Source: Flavobacteriales bacterium (lineage in GTDB: Bacteria > Bacteroidota > Bacteroidia > Flavobacteriales_E > Vicingaceae). Taken from it: 64,000 nucleotides of DNA. Positions 8,038 through 14,553 of the stretch are shown here, piece after piece (positions within the stretch are counted from its first letter, which is position 1; every line of letters begins with the position of its first letter). The position numbers and the translations under genes are program-made. The stretch covers positions 1 through 64,000 of the forward strand of contig JACJZA010000014.1 of NCBI GenBank assembly GCA_020635825.1, in the 5' to 3' direction. The notes beneath the pieces are model-generated. The model was not told where the DNA came from, did no database searches, and worked only from the letters and a program-made list of their open reading frames with translations.

Positions 8038-8118
8038 AGAAACTTTTCCCTTCGCCCGCATTACCGGTTTCAGGTTAAAAGGGTATAATCTCAGTCTTAC
8101 GACACCCCTAAAGCTTTT
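8038..8118 (-). promoter_or_regulatory. TPP riboswitch (THI element) upstream of thiS
   Basis: On the minus strand the conserved TPP aptamer blocks appear in order: AGGGGTG (8109-8103), CTGAGATTATACCC (8094-8081), ACCTGA (8074-8069), CCGGTAATGCGGGCGAAGGG (8066-8047), closed by an AAGCTTT/AAAGTTT helix. This is the classic thi-box that binds thiamine pyrophosphate and shuts off thiamine genes. A hairpin (AAGGAGGAT-like arms, 8015-8034) follows directly but lacks a U-tract, so the mode of control (termination, or blocking of translation) is not clear. The leader to thiS is unusually long because a palindromic repeat lies between them. Confidence 0.93.
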
Positions 8119-8119
8119 C

Positions 8120-8127
8120 CAAAAGTA
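8120..8127 (-). promoter_or_regulatory. putative promoter -7 box of the thiamine operon
   Basis: On the minus strand the sequence TACTTTTG fits the Bacteroidota -7 consensus TAnnTTTG. It ends about 7 bases before the first base of the TPP aptamer, which is where transcription should begin if the riboswitch opens the transcript. A clear -33 TTG is not seen. Confidence 0.5.
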
Positions 8128-8142
8128 GTAAATTAAAATGCC

Positions 8143-8150
8143 TAAATTTG
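8143..8150 (+). promoter_or_regulatory. putative promoter -7 box for the beta-barrel gene
   Basis: TAAATTTG matches the TAnnTTTG consensus, 24 bases before the ATG at 8175. It is divergent from, and only 15 bases away from, the thi-operon -7 box. No convincing -33 element is seen. Confidence 0.45.
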
Positions 8151-8174
8151 AATTGTTAGTAACTTACTACTATT

Positions 8175-8966
8175 ATGAAAAAGATTTTTGTATTAGCTAT
8201 TTTCATTATTAGTACCTATAACTTATTTGGACAAAAAAATGTTTTCAAAGTTCATGGTATTCCTTTTGCTTGGGGAGAAATTAGAATGGGCTACGAACGT
8301 TCATTGAACAGTGCACTTTCTTTACAAGTTAATTTTGGAGGATTCTTTTCTGATAAAGTACCTAATTTTATTTACGACATTGACTTAGTAGAAGATTACA
8401 ATAATAGTATTGCTGTTAAAAACAACTTATCAGGTTATAGTTTAAGCGCCGATTTAAAAATCTATCCTAAACTATCTTCTCCTAAAAAGTTCTACATTGC
8501 TCCTTATATAAAACACAACCATTACGATATCACACTTTCTTCAAGTTTTGAATATGATGCAAATGTGGCTGAATACGTTGATTTAACTTCTGACCAGCAA
8601 GATGTAGGATATTATAACTCTGATGGCACCTATCACTTTGAAGCGACAGGCGTATTAAGAGGATCCATAAATCAAATTGGTGTTGGAGCATCTATTGGAA
8701 TGCAATATATCATAGCCAAACATATAGCCATCGATTTAAATTTATTTGGAATTGGAATTGAATACGATTATGCTCAAGCTGAATTGACTACAGATATTGG
8801 GTTAGATTATGATAAATGGATGCCATATGTTGAAGAAGACATAAGAGACATCCCTTTTATTGGTGATAAAGTAGAGATTAGTACCGGAAAAGATAAAATT
8901 AAATTAAAAGCACCTTTGATTTTACCGACCTATAGAGGCAGTATTGCAATTGGAATTGCTTTTTAA
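8175..8966 (+). CDS. outer-membrane beta-barrel protein, unknown role
   Basis: A 263-residue protein with a Sec signal peptide (MKKIFVLAIFIISTYNLFGQ, cleaved after Gln20). The rest alternates hydrophobic and polar residues with repeated aromatic strand ends, and a Gly-rich strand GVGASIGMQYIIAKHIAIDL, ending in IAIGIAF with a terminal aromatic residue. That is the pattern of small (about 8-10 strand) outer-membrane barrels found widely in Bacteroidota. It is transcribed divergently from the riboswitch-controlled thiamine operon, so a thiamine-related role is conceivable, but nothing in the sequence shows it. It ends at a strong bidirectional terminator. Confidence 0.75.
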   Translation: MKKIFVLAIFIISTYNLFGQKNVFKVHGIPFAWGEIRMGYERSLNSALSLQVNFGGFFSDKVPNFIYDIDLVEDYNNSIAVKNNLSGYSLSADLKIYPKLSSPKKFYIAPYIKHNHYDITLSSSFEYDANVAEYVDLTSDQQDVGYYNSDGTYHFEATGVLRGSINQIGVGASIGMQYIIAKHIAIDLNLFGIGIEYDYAQAELTTDIGLDYDKWMPYVEEDIRDIPFIGDKVEISTGKDKIKLKAPLILPTYRGSIAIGIAF

Positions 8967-8974
8967 TGATAAAT

Positions 8975-9007
8975 AAAAAAAGCTCAGAAATTTCTGAGCT
9001 TTTTTTA
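8975..9007. terminator. bidirectional rho-independent terminator
   Basis: A perfect palindrome AGCTCAGAAATTTCTGAGCT (8981-9000) is flanked by an A-run on the left and a T-run on the right, so it can end transcripts of the beta-barrel gene (plus) and of icd (minus). Confidence 0.9.
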
Positions 9008-9025
9008 TTTATAGTATTTGGTTTG

Positions 9026-11239
9026 TTAAACTGCTTCCACTAATCCTTTAATAATGTTATTTAACACTTGACTAGGTCTCATTGCTTTAGATGTTAACTC
9101 TTCATTTGGAATATAATAACCATCTATGTTTTGTGCTTTCCCTTGAGATTGAATTAACTCATTGTTAATGCTTGCTTCATTTTCTATCATTGCGTTTGCA
9201 ATTGGAGTAAATTCCGCTTTTAATTCAGCATTATCATTTTGAGCAGCCAAAGCTTCTGCCCAATACATTGCTAAATAAAAATGAGAACCTCTGTTGTCTA
9301 TCTGACCCAATTTACGAGCAGGGGATTTATCATTCTCTAAAAACTTTTCTGTGGCTTTATCCAATGTGTCAGCTAAAACTTGAGCTTTTTTATTTCCAGT
9401 TGTATTAGCTACATGCTCTAAAGAAACTCCTAAGGCTAAAAACTCACCCAATGAATCCCAGCGAAGATATCCCTCTTCAATAAATTGTTCTATATGTTTT
9501 GGTGCAGAACCTCCGGCACCGGTTTCAAACAACCCACCTCCATTCATTAATGGAACTATTGAAAGCATTTTTGCTGATGTTCCAACCTCAAGAATAGGGA
9601 ACAAATCTGTTAAATAGTCTCTCAACACATTTCCCGTAACAGAAATAGTATCCTTACCTGCCTTTACTCTTTCCAAAGTGTAATTTGTTGCTTCAATTGG
9701 TGATTTAATTAAAATCTCTAATCCCGATGTATCGTGATTTGATAAATATTTTTCAACCTTTTTTATTAATTCTCTATCATGAGCTCTATTATTATCTAAC
9801 CAAAAAACTGCAGGAACTCCTGTTGCTCTAGCTCTACTAACCGCCAATTTCACCCAATCTTGAATTGGAGCATCTTTTACTTGACACATTCTAAAGATAT
9901 CTCCTTCTTCAACATTTTGTTCTAACAATACCGCTCCATTTTTATCAACTGCCTGTACTTTACCACTTGCATTTATTTGGAAAGTTTTATCATGAGAACC
10001 ATACTCTTCAGCTTTTTGAGCCATTAAACCAACATTTGGCACTGTTCCCATAGTAGTTGGGTCAAATGCCCCATTCTTTTTACAAAAATCTATTGTTGCT
10101 TGGTACACTCCAGCATAACATCTATCGGGGATAACGGCTTTTGTGTCTTGCTGTTTTCCTTCTTTATTCCACATTTGTCCAGAAGTACGAATCATTGCTG
10201 GCATAGATGCATCAATAATCACATCACTCGGCACATGTAAATTGGTAATTCCTTTTTCAGAATTAACCATAGCCACTGCTGGTCGATTTTTATACAATTC
10301 CTCTATATCTGCTTTTATTTCTGCCTCCTTTGAATGACCTACTAATTTATTATATACATCACCTAATCCATTATTAGGATTGATTCCTAATTCATTAAAC
10401 AAATCGGCATATTTTTCGAAAACAGGAGCATAAAAAACAGAAACAAAAGCTCCAAAAATAATTGGGTCGGAAACTTTCATCATGGTTGCTTTCAGATGAA
10501 CAGAAAACAACACATTATTAGCTTTTGCATCAGCAATTTCTTTAGCAACAAAATCTTTTAATGAGTTAATACTCATCACCGAACTATCAATAATTTCACC
10601 AGCTTTAAGTGGAGAATAATCTTTTAATGTTTTAGGCGATCCATCATTTCCAACAAACTGAATTTTAAATTCTGTTGTTGAATCAACAGTTAAAGATTTT
10701 TCACTACCATAAAAATCATTAGCTGACATGCTTGCAACATGCGTTTTAGAGTCAGCACTCCATGCTCCCATACTATGAGGATGTTTCTTAGCATAATTTT
10801 TCACTGCTTTTGGCGCACGTCTATCTGAATTTCCTTCTCTTAAAACAGGGTTTACAGCAGATCCTAATACTTTCGTATATTTTGCTTTTGTTGCATCATC
10901 ACTAGGATAATCTGGTACTGCATAACCTTTTGATTGTAACTCTTTAATGGCTGCTGTTAATTGGGGGATAGAAGCAGAAATATTAGGTAATTTAATAATG
11001 TTGGCTTCGGGGGTTTTTGCTAACTCTCCTAATTCAGCCAATGCATCACCCATTTTTTGATCTTCAGTCAAACATTCAGGGAAATTTGCCAAAATCCTTG
11101 CTGCCAAAGAAATATCTTTAGTTTCTACTTCAATATCTGAAGAAGCTGTAAAAGCTTTAACAATAGGTAAAAAAGAATAGGTGGCCAACATTGGAGCCTC
11201 ATCAGTTTTTGTGTAATAAATTTTTGATTTTTCTGCCAT
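9026..11239 (-). CDS. icd: NADP-dependent isocitrate dehydrogenase, monomeric type
   Basis: Oxidatively decarboxylates isocitrate to 2-oxoglutarate in the TCA cycle, reducing NADP. The 737-residue length and the N-terminus KIYYTKTDEAPMLATYSFLP identify the monomeric IDH class (about 740 residues, unrelated in length to the 45-kDa dimeric enzyme). Other family blocks are REGNSDRRAPKAVKNYAKKH, HLKATMMKVSDPIIFG, the substrate-region DRCYAGVYQ and the C-terminal DNRGSHFYLAMYWAEALA. It stands alone with its own promoter-like sequence upstream and the shared terminator downstream. The assignment is very safe. Confidence 0.97.
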   Translation of the reverse strand: MAEKSKIYYTKTDEAPMLATYSFLPIVKAFTASSDIEVETKDISLAARILANFPECLTEDQKMGDALAELGELAKTPEANIIKLPNISASIPQLTAAIKELQSKGYAVPDYPSDDATKAKYTKVLGSAVNPVLREGNSDRRAPKAVKNYAKKHPHSMGAWSADSKTHVASMSANDFYGSEKSLTVDSTTEFKIQFVGNDGSPKTLKDYSPLKAGEIIDSSVMSINSLKDFVAKEIADAKANNVLFSVHLKATMMKVSDPIIFGAFVSVFYAPVFEKYADLFNELGINPNNGLGDVYNKLVGHSKEAEIKADIEELYKNRPAVAMVNSEKGITNLHVPSDVIIDASMPAMIRTSGQMWNKEGKQQDTKAVIPDRCYAGVYQATIDFCKKNGAFDPTTMGTVPNVGLMAQKAEEYGSHDKTFQINASGKVQAVDKNGAVLLEQNVEEGDIFRMCQVKDAPIQDWVKLAVSRARATGVPAVFWLDNNRAHDRELIKKVEKYLSNHDTSGLEILIKSPIEATNYTLERVKAGKDTISVTGNVLRDYLTDLFPILEVGTSAKMLSIVPLMNGGGLFETGAGGSAPKHIEQFIEEGYLRWDSLGEFLALGVSLEHVANTTGNKKAQVLADTLDKATEKFLENDKSPARKLGQIDNRGSHFYLAMYWAEALAAQNDNAELKAEFTPIANAMIENEASINNELIQSQGKAQNIDGYYIPNEELTSKAMRPSQVLNNIIKGLVEAV

Positions 11240-11285
11240 TTTTATGCTGTTTTTGATGTGAAAATTATCTTCTGAAATTCGATTG

Positions 11286-11316
11286 CGAAGCTACTTATTT
11301 TAACGCTTTTATTCAA
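11286..11316 (-). promoter_or_regulatory. putative icd promoter
   Basis: On the minus strand a TTG (11316-11314) is followed after 20 bases by TAGCTTCG (11293-11286), one mismatch from the TAnnTTTG -7 consensus, about 46 bases ahead of the icd start. Spacing fits Bacteroidota sigma-A promoters. Confidence 0.4.
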
Positions 11317-11459
11317 GCGATTTCTTTCTCTTGTGAAGAAATTATTTTAGTTTTGAATTGTTGTGAAAATATCTCTAAAAATTATTCACAATTATTTGTT
11401 TGAATATTCAAATAAATTTTACGTAATTTGCACTCCTCAAAAATTTAAAGAGAAAAGAA

Positions 11460-11693
11460 ATGGCTAGAGTTTGTCAAATAACAGGAAAGAAAGTGATTAC
11501 AGGAAACAATGTTTCTCACTCAAATGTAAAAACTAAAAGAAAGTTTCAACCAAACTTATTTACTAAGAAATTTTACATTGCTGAAGAAGATAAATGGGTT
11601 ACTTTAAAAGTTTCTGCTGCAGGTTTAAGAACAATTGATAAAAAAGGAATTGTTGCCAGCATGAAAGAAGCAAAAGAAAAAGGTTACCTATAA
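11460..11693 (+). CDS. rpmB: 50S ribosomal protein L28
   Basis: A 77-residue basic protein with the L28 signature MARVCQITGKKVITGNNVSHSNVKTKR-type N-terminus and the VSAAGLRTIDKKG segment. It has a single cysteine, so it is the zinc-free form. In many Bacteroidota rpmB is followed by rpmG and a DUF4295 gene; here it is followed by a terminator instead. A TTTG (11398-11401) and a TAATTTG (11423-11429) upstream could be its promoter. Confidence 0.96.
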   Translation: MARVCQITGKKVITGNNVSHSNVKTKRKFQPNLFTKKFYIAEEDKWVTLKVSAAGLRTIDKKGIVASMKEAKEKGYL

Positions 11694-11720
11694 AAATAAA
11701 ATAATTTTATTATTGGTATA

Positions 11721-11752
11721 AACGTTGTTACTTTAGTGGCAACGTTTTTTTG
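11721..11752 (+). terminator. rho-independent terminator after rpmB
   Basis: AACGTTGTTA (11721-11730), loop CTTTAG, TGGCAACGTT (11737-11746) form a 10-bp stem with two G-T pairs, followed by a run of T. It ends only 9 bases before the ATG of the aminopeptidase gene, so that gene is either read by leakage or from a promoter overlapping the hairpin. Confidence 0.8.
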
Positions 11753-11761
11753 TTTAAAGCT

Positions 11762-13198
11762 ATGCGTAAATTTATTTTATTTTTATTTCCAATTTGTTTA
11801 CTTTCTTATAGCTTATTGGCTCAAGATAACCCTATTTCGTTGCCAAACGAAAAACCCGAATTAGTTAATTTAGATTACGATAATGATCTACTTACAAAGG
11901 AGTTTTTTGCCAAAAACAGAAATGCACTTCGTCAACTAATGCCTGACAATTCGGTAGCTGTTTTTTTTGCTAACCCTGTTCGAAATCGCTCTAACGATGT
12001 AGATTACGAATATCATCAAGACCCTAATTTTTATTATTTAAGTGGATTAAGAGAGCCTAATGCTATTTTATTGATTTATAAAAACACCCAAAATTTTGGA
12101 AATGGAGCAAAAACAGATGAAGTAATTTTTCTTCAAAAAAGAGACCCAAGCGATGAATTGTGGACAGGAAAAAGACAAGGAACCGAAGGTGTTAAAGAGT
12201 TTTTAGGAATTAAAACTGCTTGTACCGGTGAAGAGTTTGCTGCTTTTGAAACAGACTTTCAATCGTTCGAACATATTTTAATCACTCCATTACCTGATGA
12301 TGTTAGGAATAGTGATTCAAAAGATGATTTATTCAGTCTTATTAATTCTTTCAAATTAAAAACAGAAAAAACAACTGAAAAAATTGATGATACATCACTA
12401 AACAAAATGATGGCTACTTTGCGACAAATAAAAAGTGAAGAAGAAATTGTGTTAATGAAAAAAGCTATCGAAATGACTTGTGATGCTCAAATTGAGTTAA
12501 TGAAAGCTTTAAAACCCGGAATGAAAGAATATCAATCGGAAGCGATTGTAGAATATGTTTTTAAGAAAAATGGAGCTGAATATCCTGGCTTCCCATCTAT
12601 TTTAGGAGGTGGTGAAAACACTTGTATTTTACACTATACTTCGAATAGAAAACCATTAAAAGGTGATGATTTATTGGTGAGTGACATTGGTGCTGAATAC
12701 CATGGCTATACCGCAGATGTTACTCGTACACTTCCCACAGATGGGGTTTTCTCTGAAGAAGAAAAAATTATTTATAACATTGTTTATGAAGCTCAACAAG
12801 CAGGAATTGAAAAATGCAAACCCGGAAATAAATTCTGGGATCCACACAATGCTGCTACCGAAGTAATTGCAAATCGTTTAATGGAGTTAGGCATTATTGA
12901 TAAAAAATACAAAGTGCGAGAATACTTTATGCATGGCACATCTCATTATTTAGGGCTGGATGTACACGATGCAGGAATGTATTCTCCTTTGGAAAAAGGA
13001 AATGTAATTACCGTTGAACCAGGAATTTATATTGCAGAAGGTAGCAATTGCGACCCTAAATGGTGGAACATCGGTGTACGTATTGAAGATGATATTTTAA
13101 TTACAGATGGTGACCCCATTACCTTATCAGCTAAAGCTCCAAGAAAAATAGAAGAAATTGAAGCGTTGATGAAAGAGGAAAGTAATTTTGATGAGTAA
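11762..13198 (+). CDS. pepP: secreted Xaa-Pro aminopeptidase (aminopeptidase P)
   Basis: Metallopeptidase (M24B) removing N-terminal residues before proline. I start it at the ATG at 11762 rather than the in-frame TTG at 11750, because MRKFILFLFPICLLSYSLLA is then a clean signal peptide, giving 478 residues. An N-terminal AMP_N domain (to about residue 185) contains the FxxNPVRxRSNDVDYEYHQD block. The catalytic half shows the metal ligands in DIGAEYHGYTADVTRTLP (two Asp), HGTSHYLGLDVHD (His), VEPGIYI (Glu) and VRIEDDILIT (Glu). Export to the periplasm is inferred from the signal peptide. The gene is monocistronic and followed by a palindromic repeat. Confidence 0.9.
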   Translation: MRKFILFLFPICLLSYSLLAQDNPISLPNEKPELVNLDYDNDLLTKEFFAKNRNALRQLMPDNSVAVFFANPVRNRSNDVDYEYHQDPNFYYLSGLREPNAILLIYKNTQNFGNGAKTDEVIFLQKRDPSDELWTGKRQGTEGVKEFLGIKTACTGEEFAAFETDFQSFEHILITPLPDDVRNSDSKDDLFSLINSFKLKTEKTTEKIDDTSLNKMMATLRQIKSEEEIVLMKKAIEMTCDAQIELMKALKPGMKEYQSEAIVEYVFKKNGAEYPGFPSILGGGENTCILHYTSNRKPLKGDDLLVSDIGAEYHGYTADVTRTLPTDGVFSEEEKIIYNIVYEAQQAGIEKCKPGNKFWDPHNAATEVIANRLMELGIIDKKYKVREYFMHGTSHYLGLDVHDAGMYSPLEKGNVITVEPGIYIAEGSNCDPKWWNIGVRIEDDILITDGDPITLSAKAPRKIEEIEALMKEESNFDE

Positions 13199-13206
13199 AT
13201 TTTTTC

Positions 13207-13348
13207 TTTGTCATTCTGAGCATAGCTTTATTAAAATTTTATAATTTTAAGATAAAGCACAGCGAAGAATCTATCTAAGATAACAGATTCTTCAGGTCAT
13301 TTTGCATCATTACTAAAGTAATGGCAAAATTTAGTTCAGAATGACAAA
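13207..13348. repeat. 142-bp MITE-like element with 13-bp inverted ends
   Basis: Perfect terminal inverted repeats TTTGTCATTCTGA (13207-13219) and TCAGAATGACAAA (13336-13348) enclose an AT-rich centre with GCGAAGAATCT and its inverse AGATTCTTC. There is no coding capacity. Ends and core match the repeat at 7858-7999 and, more loosely, 551-735. It fills the gap between two convergent genes. Confidence 0.7.
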
Positions 13349-13413
13349 AACTCAAAGAATAATAAAAAGTATTAGATTATTTACAATCTTTTTTCCCAAT
13401 TGAAATAATTCTT

Positions 13414-14553
13414 TTAATTAGAATCTTCTTGTTTCTTCTCAATCAAAAGACCATTATTATCATAATATTTCCATATTCCCACTTTCATCTGTGCATAATA
13501 TTTACCTGTTTCTAAAACTGTTTTATTAGAATTATATTTTATATATGTACCATCCAATAATCCAAACTTATAATTACTTATACATTCTATATTTCCATTA
13601 ACAAAATAATCTATCCATTTACCCTCTTTTTTTAAATCTCTAAATGAACCAACTGTCTTGTAGTTTCCATTTTCATAAAACTCTTTATAGTCCTTATCAA
13701 ACTCTCCCTCTTTATAATAGCATTGCACCTTGAGATTTCCATTTTTATAATATTCACTCCAATTCCCTTCTTTGTTTCCATAATTATATCTTCCACGAAT
13801 TTTTACTAATCCATCACTAAAGTATTCAGTATAATTACTATCTAACTTATTATTTTTATAATAACCAACTATTCTAAAACTCTCATTTATATTATAACTC
13901 TCCCACAACCCTTCTTTTTTGTTTGATTTATAATGAATTTTTTCTTTTAACTTTAATGTCTTTTTATCCATTAAAAAATAAATTGAATCTCCTTTAAAAT
14001 ATTCATAAAGTTTACCATCTTCTCTATATTTTTTATATTTCATAATTAAACCCTTTTTGGAAGGATTAGGATAATAATATTCCTGCATTAATTTTCCATC
14101 TTGATAATATTCGGAGAAATATGTTGTATCACAACCATTCTCTCTCTTTAATAGGGTTTTTATCTTTCCACTAGGAAAGAACTCTTTCCTATAAGGTGAG
14201 CAATCCTCACTATAGGAATAATCTATTTCCAACTTTGGCCGATTATTTGAAAAATAATATTTCCATAAACCTGTCTTCCTTCCATCTTCGTACACTCCAT
14301 AAAATTCAACGTTACCATTTTTATAGTATTTTATTATTTCTCCTGTATATCTTTCATCCCCTAAATACATATAAGGCCCATGCTTCTTTATAATTGGAAT
14401 CCATAAAGAACCATCAGTCGTAGACCAATATTTTTCATATTTTTCTTGTAAATTTTCATAGAGTAAAATGTCTTTATCATCCCTATAATAAAAATCACAA
14501 GAGAATAATAACCCAAAAAAGAAAGAGAAAAATAGAGTTTTAATTCGCCACAT
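13414..14553 (-). CDS. lipoprotein with MORN-variant (YwqK-type) repeats
   Basis: I start it at 14553 (MWRIKTLFFSFFFGLLFSC), which gives a lipoprotein signal with lipobox Cys19; a longer frame reaches 14616 but would bury the signal. The 379 residues carry about 13 copies of a roughly 23-residue motif of the type YYxNGxLxxxxxYxxGxxxGxWxxY, for example NGNVEFYGVYEDGRKTGLW. This is the MORN_2 pattern often annotated as YwqK-family antitoxin, but no toxin is seen beside it. The start overlaps the end of recQ by 14 bases (the ATGTGGCGAATTAA sequence), so translation is coupled to recQ. The function is unknown; a surface role is inferred from the lipobox. Confidence 0.75.
   Translation of the reverse strand: MWRIKTLFFSFFFGLLFSCDFYYRDDKDILLYENLQEKYEKYWSTTDGSLWIPIIKKHGPYMYLGDERYTGEIIKYYKNGNVEFYGVYEDGRKTGLWKYYFSNNRPKLEIDYSYSEDCSPYRKEFFPSGKIKTLLKRENGCDTTYFSEYYQDGKLMQEYYYPNPSKKGLIMKYKKYREDGKLYEYFKGDSIYFLMDKKTLKLKEKIHYKSNKKEGLWESYNINESFRIVGYYKNNKLDSNYTEYFSDGLVKIRGRYNYGNKEGNWSEYYKNGNLKVQCYYKEGEFDKDYKEFYENGNYKTVGSFRDLKKEGKWIDYFVNGNIECISNYKFGLLDGTYIKYNSNKTVLETGKYYAQMKVGIWKYYDNNGLLIEKKQEDSN

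Noticed and set aside
11750..11762. TTG at 11750 as the pepP start
   Set aside because: The ATG at 11762 gives a clean signal peptide, while the TTG sits inside the T-run of the rpmB terminator.
13414..14553. Toxin-antitoxin system suggested by the YwqK antitoxin family label
   Set aside because: The label comes from MORN-variant repeats only; the protein is a lipoprotein and no toxin-like gene is adjacent. The same holds for 60,054-62,081.
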